Shown here: positions 44,237 through 52,986 of the stretch, one piece after another
Layout: each line of letters begins with the position of its first letter
How positions within the stretch are numbered: the stretch's first letter is position 1
NCBI GenBank assembly: GCA_024207135.1
Contig: CP042428.1
Location: 3,348,001 to 3,412,000 of the forward strand
Reading direction: 5' to 3'
Length of the DNA stretch: 64,000 bases
From: Arthrobacter sp. C2
GTDB taxonomy: Bacteria; Actinomycetota; Actinomycetes; Actinomycetales; Micrococcaceae
The notes under the pieces: generated by a model
Told to the model about the DNA's origin: nothing
Database searches by the model: none
Seen by the model: only the letters and a program-made list of their open reading frames with translations
Program-made: the position numbers and the translations under genes

Positions 44237-44292
44237 CCAACTCCAAATTTACTCCAAATCAAAATTTGGAGTTGGAGTAAATTTGGAGTTGG
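44237..44292. repeat. second copy of the palindrome, upstream of the Fic gene
   Basis: Arms of 21 bases (44237-44257 and 44272-44292) pair around a 14-base centre. It differs from the downstream copy at one base in 50. A third, partial copy (ATTTGGATTTGGAGTAA, 44189-44205) lies between it and the fic start, in the likely promoter. Confidence 0.9.
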
Positions 44293-44456
44293 GAACAAAG
44301 GTCCTCCCCGATCGTGATGTCTTCGAAAACGGGCGTGTTCCAGGTAGTGGAAGAACTGTCCCTGAGGGGCCGACCGTTTGTTGTCAGTGGAGCTGGTCCC
44401 TTGCGCATGGACGGGGTTAATATTGGTCACCCCGAAGCCAAGCCAAGGAGTGTCCC

Positions 44457-44813
44457 ATGGGCAAGGTGGTCATGTACGGCTCGGTGTCGGTGGACGGCTT
44501 CGTCGCGGACGAGAGCGGCGAGGTGAAGGTGTCGCAGGTTTCCTGCGACTACACCCGGCCGTACCGGGACCAGATCGGGGCGACAATCGTCGGCCGCCAC
44601 GTCTTCGACATGACGGACGGCTGGGACGGGAAGCCTCCGGGCGGGGTCGATAACGTGGTCGTCGTGACGCACCGGCCTAGACCTGAGGGCTGGGACCCCG
44701 AGGCGCCGTTTCACTTCGTCGACGGCGTCGAGGCAGCCGTGGCCAAGGCGCAGGAGCTCGCGGGGGAGCGCATCGTCGAGGTCGCCGCGGGGCAACGTGA
44801 TCATGCCCGATGA
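44457..44813 (+). pseudogene. decayed RibD C-terminal / dihydrofolate-reductase-like gene
   Basis: The 118-residue frame begins like the common actinobacterial dihydrofolate-reductase-family protein (MGKVVMYGSVSVDGFVAD) and keeps VSCDYTRPYRDQIG, VGRHVFDMTDGWDGKPPGG and the THRPRPEGWDPEAPFHFVDG block. Compared with that family (about 190 residues), some 20 residues are missing after GFVAD. The reading frame also breaks at IVEVAAG, followed by an unrelated QRDHAR and a stop. The C-terminal third is absent. A functional enzyme is unlikely. It lies beside the Fic module, so the decay may be linked to that insertion (inference). Confidence 0.75.
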
Positions 44814-44843
44814 GGACCTCAACTGATGGTGAAGTTCCTTTGC

Positions 44844-45275
44844 TCAATCCAACGGGAGGAATCCGATGAACCAGAACGAGGCAAGGCCGAGCAACAACAT
44901 GACCGGAATGATGCACCCCATGAGGAGCTTGGACGGCGAATCCACCTGGAATGACTGGTGCGGATCCGCGGGGTTGTAGGCCACCTCCAGCGCCGAACCC
45001 GGAACGGGAGCATTGGCGTAGGAAACCTCTGATTCCCCGGTGTAGGAGGCGCCCTCGGGGCCCACAAATTCGTAGGTTGGCCAATGGCGAATGTTCCGGG
45101 TGGTATTTCCAACACCGCTGGTCCAACCCTGCCTGCTGCCGGTGACTCGGCCCTGGGTCTTGGGCCAGCTGGCGATCAGCCGCTCCTGGTTTCTGGTTTT
45201 CTTCACGGAGTGGATCGTGGCCCACATTGCAGCAACCATGAACAGCGCCCAGATGATGTATAGAACAAGCTTCAT
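44844..45275 (-). CDS. DUF3592 family membrane protein
   Basis: A 143-residue protein with a membrane helix at each end (VLYIIWALFMVAAMWATI, and IIPVMLLLGLASFWFIGFL). An extracytoplasmic beta domain between them matches DUF3592, including WPTYEFVGPEG and VAYNPADPHQSF. ATG 45275 follows GGGAG. The function of the family is unknown. It is a single gene downstream of purL and convergent with the DHFR remnant. Confidence 0.82.
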   Translation of the reverse strand: MKLVLYIIWALFMVAAMWATIHSVKKTRNQERLIASWPKTQGRVTGSRQGWTSGVGNTTRNIRHWPTYEFVGPEGASYTGESEVSYANAPVPGSALEVAYNPADPHQSFQVDSPSKLLMGCIIPVMLLLGLASFWFIGFLPLD

Positions 45276-45350
45276 GGGGGTCTCCCGAGGGTGGTGCACG
45301 AAAATCTTCTGTCGGTCAACCACGGGGCGCTGGCCCGTGGCGCTTAAGCT

Positions 45351-45389
45351 ACTGCGGGGCGCCGGGAAGAATCCCCGACGCCCCGCAGT
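45351..45389 (-). terminator. terminator of the purSQL operon
   Basis: ACTGCGGGGCG (45351-45361) pairs with CGCCCCGCAGT (45379-45389), 12 bases beyond the purL stop. No U-run follows. Confidence 0.75.
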
Positions 45390-45400
45390 GTTAGCCGTGC

Positions 45401-47728
45401 TTAGCCGAAGTATTTCGGCAGCGTGGCCTCGTGGGCCTCGCTCAGCTCGTTCAGGTCCAGGTCGAACTGGCCCTGGACCTCCAGCGAGGTGCTCGCGGCG
45501 TCAACCACGCCGAGGCGAACCACCGGGAACCGGCGTGCCGTGGCCATGTCGTTGAAGCGGACCTCTTCGGAACGCGGAACCGCGACGACGGCGCGGGCCT
45601 GCGACTCGGAGAACAGTGCGGTGAAGGCGTCCACGCCGTCACGCTCGCACAGGTCATCCAGCGCCACGCGGGCTCCGACGCCGTAGCGCAGGGCCATCTC
45701 GCCGAGTGCAGCACCGAGGCCGCCCTCGGAGAGGTCGTGCGCCGAGTCGATCATGCCATCGCGCGAGGCGTTGATCAGGATCGCACCCAGGGTCTTCTCC
45801 GCTGCCAGGTCGACCTTCGGCGGCAGGCCGCCGAGGTGCCCGCGGATGTTCGCGAATTCCGAGCCGTCCAGCTCGTCGAAGGTGGTGCCCAGCAGGTAGA
45901 TGGCCTGTCCGTCGGCATCCGCGCGCCAGCCCGAAGGGGTGCGGCGTGCGACGTCGTCGAACTTGCCCAGCATCGCCACGACCGGGGTCGGGTGGATCGG
46001 GGTTGCGCCGGTCTGGTTGTACAGGGACACGTTGCCGCCGGTGACCGGGACGCCGAGCTCCATGCAGGCATCCGAGAGGCCGCGGATGGCCTCGGCCAGC
46101 TGCCACATGACATCCGGGTCTTCGGGGGAGCCGAAGTTCAGGCAGTCGGAGACCGCCAGCGGTACGGCGCCGGAGGTGGCGACGTTGCGGTAGGACTCGG
46201 CCAGGGCCAGCTGCGCGCCGTGGTACGGATCCAGGAAGGTGTAGCGGCCGTTGGCGTCGGTGGCCAGGGCCACGCCCATGCCGGTTTCCTCGTCAACGCG
46301 GATCACGCCGGCGTCGTCCGGGGAGGCCAGCGCGGTGTTGCCGCCAACATAGCGGTCGTACTGGTTGGTGACCCAGGACTTGGAGCACATGTTCGGGCTG
46401 GACATCAGCTCAACCAACGCGGCCTTGAGTTCCTCGCCGGTGGCCGGCAGGTTCTTCCCGGCCTCGGAGGCCTTGAAGGTGTCGGCCTGCAGCTTGTCCT
46501 GCCATTGGGGGCGGGCGTACGGGCGGTCGTAGAGCGGTCCGTCGTGCGCCACGGTGCGCGGGTCGACATCGACGATGACCTCGCCGTCCCACTTGATGAC
46601 CAGGCGGTTGGTGTCGGTCACCTCGCCCAGCCAGGAGTATTCCACGGCCCACTTGTCCATGACTGCCTCGAAGGCTTCCACGTTCTCCGGGGAGACCACG
46701 GCCATCATGCGTTCCTGCGACTCGGACATCAGGATTTCTCCCGGGGTCAGCGAGGGATCGCGCAGCAGCACACTGGTCAGCTCGATGTCCATGCCGCCGT
46801 CGCCGTTGGAGGCCAGTTCCGAGGTGGCGCAGGAGATGCCCGCGGCGCCGAGGTCCTGGATGCCCTCCACGAGGGATCCCTTGAACAGCTCGAGGCAGCA
46901 CTCGATGAGCACCTTCTCGGCGAACGGGTCGCCCACCTGGACGGCCGGGCGCTTGGACGGCTTGGTGTCGTCGAAGGACTCGGAGGAGAGGATCGAGGCG
47001 CCGCCGATGCCGTCGCCGCCGGTGCGTGCACCGAAGAGCACGACCTTGTTGCCCAGGCCCGAGGCGTTGGCCAGGCGGATGTCCTCGTGGCGCATGATGC
47101 CGACCGCGAGGGCGTTGACCAGTGGGTTGCCCTGGTAGACGGAGTCGAAGACGACCTCGCCGCCGATGTTCGGCAGGCCCAGCGAGTTGCCGTAGCCGCC
47201 GATGCCGGCGACGGCACCGTGGATCACGCGTGCGGTGTCCGGGTGGTCGATCGCGCCGAAGCGCAACGGGTCCATCACGGCGACCGGGCGGGCGCCCATG
47301 GAGATGATGTCGCGCACGATGCCGCCGATGCCGGTTGCGGCACCCTGGTACGGCTCGATCATCGTGGGGGAGTTGTGCGACTCGATCTTGAAGGTCACGG
47401 CCCAGCCGTCGCCCAGGTTGGTCACGCCGGCGTTTTCACCGATGCCAACGAGCATGTCCTTCTTCATTTCCTCGGTGACCTTGTCGCCGAACTGGCGCAG
47501 GTGGTTCTTGGAGGACTTGTAGGAGCAGTGCTCGGACCACATGACCGAGTACATGGCGAGCTCGGCGGCGGTCGGGCGGCGGCCCAGGACCTTGACGACC
47601 TCTTCGAATTCGTTCTGCTTCAGGCCAAGCTCGGCCCACGGAAGTTCGGTGTCAGGGGTGGCCGCGGCGTTGGCCACGGTGTCCATGTTGAACTTCTTAG
47701 CTTCTGCGGTCTGCTCTGCGGCGCTCAC
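45401..47728 (-). CDS. purL: phosphoribosylformylglycinamidine synthase subunit PurL
   Basis: The 775-residue small-type PurL catalyses the ATP-dependent amidation of FGAR to FGAM in purine synthesis, together with PurQ and PurS. Clear motifs are [14 protein letters not shown], the metal/phosphate segment [23 protein letters not shown], and [17 protein letters not shown] 47728 overlaps the purQ TGA (GTGA) and has a GGAGG site within purQ, so the two are translationally coupled. ATG ([10 protein letters not shown]) a few codons later is an alternative. It is the last gene of purSQL, followed by a hairpin. Confidence 0.95.
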   Translation of the reverse strand: MSAAEQTAEAKKFNMDTVANAAATPDTELPWAELGLKQNEFEEVVKVLGRRPTAAELAMYSVMWSEHCSYKSSKNHLRQFGDKVTEEMKKDMLVGIGENAGVTNLGDGWAVTFKIESHNSPTMIEPYQGAATGIGGIVRDIISMGARPVAVMDPLRFGAIDHPDTARVIHGAVAGIGGYGNSLGLPNIGGEVVFDSVYQGNPLVNALAVGIMRHEDIRLANASGLGNKVVLFGARTGGDGIGGASILSSESFDDTKPSKRPAVQVGDPFAEKVLIECCLELFKGSLVEGIQDLGAAGISCATSELASNGDGGMDIELTSVLLRDPSLTPGEILMSESQERMMAVVSPENVEAFEAVMDKWAVEYSWLGEVTDTNRLVIKWDGEVIVDVDPRTVAHDGPLYDRPYARPQWQDKLQADTFKASEAGKNLPATGEELKAALVELMSSPNMCSKSWVTNQYDRYVGGNTALASPDDAGVIRVDEETGMGVALATDANGRYTFLDPYHGAQLALAESYRNVATSGAVPLAVSDCLNFGSPEDPDVMWQLAEAIRGLSDACMELGVPVTGGNVSLYNQTGATPIHPTPVVAMLGKFDDVARRTPSGWRADADGQAIYLLGTTFDELDGSEFANIRGHLGGLPPKVDLAAEKTLGAILINASRDGMIDSAHDLSEGGLGAALGEMALRYGVGARVALDDLCERDGVDAFTALFSESQARAVVAVPRSEEVRFNDMATARRFPVVRLGVVDAASTSLEVQGQFDLDLNELSEAHEATLPKYFG

Positions 47729-48480
47729 TTCTGGCCTCCAACAAGGTGGGTCAGGACGGAGGTGAAGAATCCAAGTCCGTCGGTTCCGGTGTGGTCGGGG
47801 CCGAATCCGGCCTCCACTGCGTGCTCCGGGTGCGGCATGAGGCCGACCACGTTGCCCGCGGCATTGGTGATTCCCGCGATGTTGCGGCGGGACCCGTTGG
47901 GGTTCCATCCGACATAGCTGAAGGCCACGCGGCCCTCGGCCTCGAGGGCGTCGAGGGTCTTCTCGTCGGCGACGTACTGGCCGTCCTGGTTCTTCAGCAC
48001 GATGGTGATTTCCTCACCCAAGCCGTACTGGTTGGTCCAGGCGGTGGTGTTGTTTTCCACGCGCAGGACCTGGTCGCGGCAGAGGAACTTCAGGTGGTCG
48101 TTCTTCACCATGGAGCCCGGCAACAGGTGCGATTCGGTCAGGATCTGGAAGCCGTTGCAAATGCCCAGAACGGGCAGCTTGGCATCGGAGTTCGCGGCGT
48201 CGATGATGTTGCTCATCATCGGTGCGAAGCGGGCGATGGCACCGGCGCGCAGGTAGTCCCCGTAGGAGAAGCCACCCGGGATGACGACGGCGTCGACATT
48301 CTGCAGGTCGTGGTCGGCGTGCCACAGGGACACGGCCTCGGCCCCGGTCAACCGGATGGCACGAGCGGCGTCGCGGTCATCGAGGGTTCCGGGGAAGGTG
48401 ATGACGCCGATGCGGGCGCCGTTCAGCTCGGGGACGGGCGTCGAGTAGTCGCCGATCAAGGGAAGTTCGGTTGCGCTCAT
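47725..48480 (-). CDS. purQ: phosphoribosylformylglycinamidine synthase subunit PurQ
   Basis: The 251-residue glutaminase subunit supplies ammonia to PurL. It has the class I amidotransferase fold with the oxyanion/nucleophile segment [14 protein letters not shown] (catalytic Cys) and the His-x-Glu pair in [11 protein letters not shown]. An N-terminal extension of about 25 residues precedes [13 protein letters not shown]. Its ATG overlaps the purS TAA by one base, and its stop overlaps the purL start. Confidence 0.95.
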   Translation of the reverse strand: MSATELPLIGDYSTPVPELNGARIGVITFPGTLDDRDAARAIRLTGAEAVSLWHADHDLQNVDAVVIPGGFSYGDYLRAGAIARFAPMMSNIIDAANSDAKLPVLGICNGFQILTESHLLPGSMVKNDHLKFLCRDQVLRVENNTTAWTNQYGLGEEITIVLKNQDGQYVADEKTLDALEAEGRVAFSYVGWNPNGSRRNIAGITNAAGNVVGLMPHPEHAVEAGFGPDHTGTDGLGFFTSVLTHLVGGQK

Positions 48481-48731
48481 TAGTCTGCGACAACCTCGAC
48501 GTTGACAACGTCTTCGATGACCGGGTTCGAGAGCAGGGTCTCGGCCGCGGTGCGGGCCTGGGCCAGGATTTCCTCGGTGACCTCGCCCTCAACGGTCAGT
48601 TCAAAGCGCTTGCCCTGGCGGACCTGGCTGAAAGCGGTGAAGCCGAGGCGGGGAAGTGCGCCAACGATGGCCTTGCCCTGCGGGTCAAGGATTTCGGGCT
48701 TGGGCATAACATCAACAACGATCCGGGGCAT
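48480..48731 (-). CDS. purS: phosphoribosylformylglycinamidine synthase subunit PurS
   Basis: An 83-residue structural subunit bridging PurL and PurQ. The sequence [21 protein letters not shown] and the ending [12 protein letters not shown] match the family throughout. ATG 48731 is preceded by AGGAG. First gene of the operon. The roughly 200 bases upstream must carry its promoter. No purine riboswitch was seen there. Confidence 0.95.
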   Translation of the reverse strand: MPRIVVDVMPKPEILDPQGKAIVGALPRLGFTAFSQVRQGKRFELTVEGEVTEEILAQARTAAETLLSNPVIEDVVNVEVVAD

Positions 48732-48932
48732 CCGGGTTCTCCTGTGCGCGAGGGGTGGTTAATCGCCCGCGGACGTGCCGTCTCACGCCAAGGGTGGGGG
48801 CGCTCCGCGAGCTTGCCTGCTAAGTCTACCGGCACGGGGTAGCTTGACGGATTTCGTGTCTGCCTTTCGACGTTTTGTTGGCGGGGCGATAAGGCGGTAT
48901 TTCGAGCTTCCTGCTGCCCTTAAGCTGGTTCA

Positions 48933-49334
48933 ATGGAAAAAGACTCGCGATGCCCCTGCAATTCCGGGGAATCCTACGAATCCTGCTGTGGCCGATATCA
49001 CCAGGGATTCAACGATCCCGACACCCCTGCCTGGCCCGGAACCGCTGTCGCGTTGATGCGCTCGCGCTTCAGCGCCTTCGCACTGGGCCTGCCGGAATTC
49101 CTGTTGGCCACCTGGCACCCCGACACCCGCCCAGCCGAGCTGGAACTCGATGAAGCCATTGTCTGGCAGGACCTCGACATCATCCGCACCGAGGCCGGCG
49201 GCCCCTTCGACAGCAACGGAATCGTCGAGTTCGAAGCCCACTACCGCCTGCTCAACCAGTCCAATTCCCAGCACGAGGTCAGCGACTTTGTGCGCGAGGG
49301 CGGCCGCTGGTACTACCTCGACGGCGAGGACTAG
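48933..49334 (+). CDS. YchJ family (UPF0225) protein with SEC-C motif
   Basis: A 133-residue protein starting with the metal-binding SEC-C motif CPCNSGESYESCCG, followed by an NTF2-like domain (ALMRSRFSAFALGLPEFLLATWHPDTRP, and IVEFEAHYRLLNQ). This is the usual YchJ architecture and length. ATG 48933 fits the family start. It is divergent from purSQL. The function is unknown, although SEC-C motifs bind zinc. Confidence 0.9.
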   Translation: MEKDSRCPCNSGESYESCCGRYHQGFNDPDTPAWPGTAVALMRSRFSAFALGLPEFLLATWHPDTRPAELELDEAIVWQDLDIIRTEAGGPFDSNGIVEFEAHYRLLNQSNSQHEVSDFVREGGRWYYLDGED

Positions 49335-49373
49335 GGCGAGCGAGGGGCCCGGATACATCACCCACGAGAACCG

Positions 49374-49410
49374 CTACTCGCACCATCTACTCCAACCATG
49401 GCGCGAGTAG
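49374..49410. terminator. candidate terminator between convergent ychJ-like and ald genes
   Basis: CTACTCGC (49374-49381) pairs with GCGAGTAG (49403-49410) around a 21-base loop, 35-40 bases from both stop codons. Confidence 0.45.
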
Positions 49411-49444
49411 TGACAGTTGTTGAAGTTGAAGCCGGTGGTGTTCG

Positions 49445-50563
49445 TCAGGCCCCGGCCATCACGGTTTCGATTGACACGTGCTCCCGGCCCAGGGCCTCGG
49501 CCACCGGCCCAAAGACCACCGATCCGGCGTGCGCCATCAGGCCGTTGGCCAGGCCGGCATCCTCGGCCATGGCCTGCTTCCAGCCCTTGTTCGCGATGCG
49601 CAGGGCGTAGGGCAGGGTGGCGTTGGTCAGCGCGGCGGTAGAAGTTTGCGGGACGGCGCCGGGCATGTTGGTCACGCAGTAGTAGAGGGCGTCGTGCACC
49701 TTGTAGGTCGGGGCCGCGTGGGTCGTGGGGTGCGAGCCCTCGAAGCAGCCGCCCTGGTCGATGGCGATGTCCACCAGCACCGAGCCCGGACGCATCTTCT
49801 CGACCATCTCCAGGGTGACAAGCTTCGGGGCCGCGGCGCCCGGGATCAGCACCGAGCCGATGACCAGGTCCGCCGCGGCGACCTCACGGGCGATCGCAAG
49901 CTTCGAGGACGCCAGCGTCTTGATCCGGCCGCGGTAATCGGTGTCGATCTCCTTCAGGCGCGTCAGGTTCACGTCGACGATCGTGACATCCGCGCCGAGC
50001 CCCGCGGAGGCAGCCGCCGCGTTTTCGCCGGCGACGCCGCCGCCGATCACCACGACCTTGGCCGGCCGGGTCCCGGGGACGCCTCCCATCAGGATCCCGG
50101 ATCCGCCCGAGGGCTCCTGCAGGGTAAAGGCGCCGATTTGTGCGGCCAGGCGTCCGGCGACCTCGCTCATCGGGGCCAGCAGCGGCAGGGCGGCGCCGCG
50201 GCGCACGGTCTCGTAGGCGATTGCGGTGGTGCCCGCCGTCAGGATTGCGTCGGTGCATTCCGGGGAGGCAGCCAGATGCAGGTAGGTGAACAGGACCTGG
50301 TCGGCACGCAGCAAGGAGTACTCGGGCTCCGTGGGTTCCTTGACCTTGAGCACCATGTCCCCTGCCGCCCACGTGGCCTCGGCATCGGCGGCGATCCGCG
50401 CCCCGGCCTCGAGGTAGTGGGCGTCCTCGATGCCCGAGCCGATCCCGGCACCGGCCTGGACAACGACCTGGTGACCGTGCGCCACGAACTCCGAAACTCC
50501 GGCCGGGGTGATGGCCACACGCAATTCGTTGTTCTTGGTTTCCTGGGGCACGGCAATGATCAT
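49445..50563 (-). CDS. ald: alanine dehydrogenase
   Basis: A 372-residue NAD-dependent enzyme that interconverts L-alanine with pyruvate and ammonia. It starts [23 protein letters not shown], as is characteristic of Ald. The substrate-binding Lys lies in [12 protein letters not shown]. The Rossmann loop is [13 protein letters not shown], and the C-terminal SIDQGG-like [11 protein letters not shown] is present. The length matches the family exactly. The ATG at 50563 has an AGGAG site. It is a single gene with its own promoter, and no regulator (AldR-like) is adjacent. Confidence 0.95.
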   Translation of the reverse strand: MIIAVPQETKNNELRVAITPAGVSEFVAHGHQVVVQAGAGIGSGIEDAHYLEAGARIAADAEATWAAGDMVLKVKEPTEPEYSLLRADQVLFTYLHLAASPECTDAILTAGTTAIAYETVRRGAALPLLAPMSEVAGRLAAQIGAFTLQEPSGGSGILMGGVPGTRPAKVVVIGGGVAGENAAAASAGLGADVTIVDVNLTRLKEIDTDYRGRIKTLASSKLAIAREVAAADLVIGSVLIPGAAAPKLVTLEMVEKMRPGSVLVDIAIDQGGCFEGSHPTTHAAPTYKVHDALYYCVTNMPGAVPQTSTAALTNATLPYALRIANKGWKQAMAEDAGLANGLMAHAGSVVFGPVAEALGREHVSIETVMAGA

Positions 50564-50818
50564 GGGGAATTGCTCCTGAGGTCGGTGGCGGCCCCATCCG
50601 GGGCGATTGAATTGAGTCTAGGCGGCGGGTGGCGGAAAGGCCCGGAATCACTGGTATATGTCAGGGCGCTGGTGTTGCGGATCGGTCGATGATCCGTTGC
50701 AGTTCGGCTTCCCATGCCGATGCCGTTGCCCACATGCCGGGGAGCCACGAATAATTCCGGTCCGGCCGCGGTTGTCCATGGAGAGCAATACAGCCGAGAA
50801 GCGAAAGCAGGAGACGCA

Positions 50819-51760
50819 ATGGGTGATCGCACGATGAAGGCCATGGCATATGCGAGCTACGGGGGCGTGGAGAAGCTGGAGCAGCTCGAGCTTCCGTTGC
50901 CGAAGGTGGGTCCCGGAACGGTGCGGATCAAGGTCAAGGCGGCCGGGGTGAACCCGGTGGACTGGAAGGTCATGGCCGGATACCTCGACCCCATCATGGA
51001 GGTGGATTTCCCGGCGGTTCCCGGCTGGGACGTGTCCGGGGTGGTGGACGCCGTCGGCTTCGACACCCCCGAGTTCACCATCGGCGACGAGGTCCACGCC
51101 TACGGGCGGCGCGACACCGTGGGCATCGGCTCCTTCGCCGAGTACATCACCCTGCCCGCCGGCGCCGTGGCGCACAAGCCGAAGCAGCTCTCCTTCGAGG
51201 AGGCGGCGGCGCTACCACTGACCGGCGGGACCGCGCTGCGCACCATCGACGCACTGGAGCTGGTCCCCGGGCAGACCCTGCTGATCCACAACGGCGCCGG
51301 GGGAGTGGGCCAGGCAGCCATCCAGATCGCCAAGGCGGCCGGCGCCCGCGTGCTGGCCACCGCCTCGGAGAAGAACCACGGACTGCTCGCCTCCCTGGGT
51401 GCCGAGCCGCTGACCTATGGTGCCCGGCTTGTCGAAGCGGTGCGCGCGCTGGCTCCCGAGGGTGTCGACGCCGTGGCGGACTTCCACGGCGACGCGCTCG
51501 AGGACACCCTGGCGGTGCTCAAGGACTCGGGGAAGCACGCCTCGATCGCCGACGGGACCGTGGGCGAACACGGAGGGCGCTATATCTGGGTGCGCCCCGA
51601 CGGGCGCGAGCTAGCGCGGCTCGACTCGCTGGTCGAGGCAGGCAAGCTCTCCGTGCACGTGGTCGCCAGCTATCCGATGGAAGAAGCCGCGGCAGCCTTC
51701 ACACAGAGCATGGGCGGGCATGCCGGAGGCAAGATCGTGCTGACCGGCTTCACCGACTGA
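50819..51760 (+). CDS. NADPH:quinone reductase-like MDR-family oxidoreductase
   Basis: A 313-residue medium-chain reductase of the quinone oxidoreductase branch. It lacks zinc-binding cysteines, shows AGVNPVDWKVMAGY in the catalytic domain, and has the cofactor loop NGAGGVGQAAIQIAKAAGA. The C-terminal GGKIVLTGF closes the fold. ATG 50819 follows AGGAGA. It is divergent from ald. Substrate not known. Quinones or enones are typical. Confidence 0.88.
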   Translation: MGDRTMKAMAYASYGGVEKLEQLELPLPKVGPGTVRIKVKAAGVNPVDWKVMAGYLDPIMEVDFPAVPGWDVSGVVDAVGFDTPEFTIGDEVHAYGRRDTVGIGSFAEYITLPAGAVAHKPKQLSFEEAAALPLTGGTALRTIDALELVPGQTLLIHNGAGGVGQAAIQIAKAAGARVLATASEKNHGLLASLGAEPLTYGARLVEAVRALAPEGVDAVADFHGDALEDTLAVLKDSGKHASIADGTVGEHGGRYIWVRPDGRELARLDSLVEAGKLSVHVVASYPMEEAAAAFTQSMGGHAGGKIVLTGFTD

Positions 51761-51926
51761 ATAGCTGGATCTGAAGGAAACCTTTTTGATCTTGGACCGG
51801 TGAAGACATGTGGGTTCGGACCAGCGCCCATAGCTGTCATTAATGCAATTGGGCAGCTGACACAGCGTCTTCGGCCGGCGGTTGCCCGATATCTGGCATC
51901 TGGTGGGTTCAGGTGTTCCTTGAGGA

Positions 51927-52907
51927 CTAGGCCGTTTCCAGTCCAAATTCGGGATGCCACAGTCGGACAAAGCCGTTGCGAAGAGGTTCGTTCAAGTGAA
52001 AGTTGCTGTTCTGGAATTCGGCGTCGTTCAGCTCAAGGGATAGTTTCTCAAGCACCTTGTCTACGGTTGAACGGCGTCTTGTGATCATCCCGCTGAACTG
52101 TCGAATTGGCTGCCCATAGATTTGTTCGCCTGACTCTCTCATGAAGGAAATAGGTTCACCCAGGACCTTGGCCGGAGAACGGAAGGACTTGCCGTTGTGA
52201 AAAATAACGATGTCCCCGGTCTCATAGCCAGGGTCTAGTTCAGTTAGCTGCACCGTCGAATCGATGTAGAGCGTCTCCACTGCAACATAGGCATCGGTCG
52301 AGCCGAGAACGAATTCTTCTTCGTCTTTGGTGAGATCGCCGTCCCATTCAACTCGGCACAAATAGAACTTTTCGTTATTGTCACCAAACAACCCATTGCG
52401 TTCTGGCGGGCTTGTTACGCCTGTGATTTTGGGTCGGTCCGGGTTTGAATCGAAGATCCGCTTGAATTCGGGCAGTTCCTCGTGAAGAACTTGAGCAGAA
52501 TGCTTTCCAAGAAGGGTGTCCACGAAGTCCCGCACTTGATGTCTCATCTTGACGGTCGAACTGACCATGAAGGCCTCTTGGCAACGAATTGACGAGTTCT
52601 CTGACGCGTTAGCTGATCCGACGATGGTGTGAGTGTCAGTGGTTATGACTTTTGCGTGAAGCGCATGGGCATTATGGACTTCCACCCCTGCGCCCATGAA
52701 TTCTTCAAGGACGTAGGGGTTGGTCGCACCCGACCTGAGGCTCCGTTCTGATGCGTTCACAATCAGGACATCGCCTGTCTTCAGAGGCAGAAGCCTGGGT
52801 GCTTCTTTGCCCACGTATGCGATTGCCGCCTGTATCTGACCAGTCGAGCCAGCAACAAGTTCGGTGATTTCGCCCCAGACGGAGCCCCCATGAAATTCAA
52901 GTGTCAT
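51927..52907 (-). CDS. single-HKD phospholipase D-like protein
   Basis: About 326 residues. The N-terminal half is a phospholipase-D-like domain with one HKD-type motif, HALHAKVITTDTHTIVGSANAS (His, Lys, then G-S-x-N), preceded by QIQAAIAYVGKEAPRLLPL. Proteins with one HKD motif usually act as dimers and many are nucleases. The C-terminal 170 residues match nothing I recognise. The start is uncertain. ATG 52907 (MTLEFHGG) fits the domain, but its ribosome site is weak, and the open frame continues into the antiporter gene. Base and codon use are AT-richer than in the flanking genes, suggesting transfer. A defence or restriction role is possible but unproven. Confidence 0.72.
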   Translation of the reverse strand: MTLEFHGGSVWGEITELVAGSTGQIQAAIAYVGKEAPRLLPLKTGDVLIVNASERSLRSGATNPYVLEEFMGAGVEVHNAHALHAKVITTDTHTIVGSANASENSSIRCQEAFMVSSTVKMRHQVRDFVDTLLGKHSAQVLHEELPEFKRIFDSNPDRPKITGVTSPPERNGLFGDNNEKFYLCRVEWDGDLTKDEEEFVLGSTDAYVAVETLYIDSTVQLTELDPGYETGDIVIFHNGKSFRSPAKVLGEPISFMRESGEQIYGQPIRQFSGMITRRRSTVDKVLEKLSLELNDAEFQNSNFHLNEPLRNGFVRLWHPEFGLETA

Positions 52908-52986
52908 GGGTTCATAAGACCACAATTCGTCCACGCAGCATCTTGCAAAACACCACGCTTTTGACCAAGTTCCATTCCTTACGCGC

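Noticed and set aside
42768-44292. Insertion sequence with terminal inverted repeats
   Set aside because: No transposase is present, each repeat is itself a full palindrome, and no target duplication is evident. A cassette origin is kept only as a hypothesis.
45431-47917. 828-residue open frame on the plus strand
   Set aside because: It is antisense to purL, which has unmistakable motifs. The frame is an artefact of high GC.
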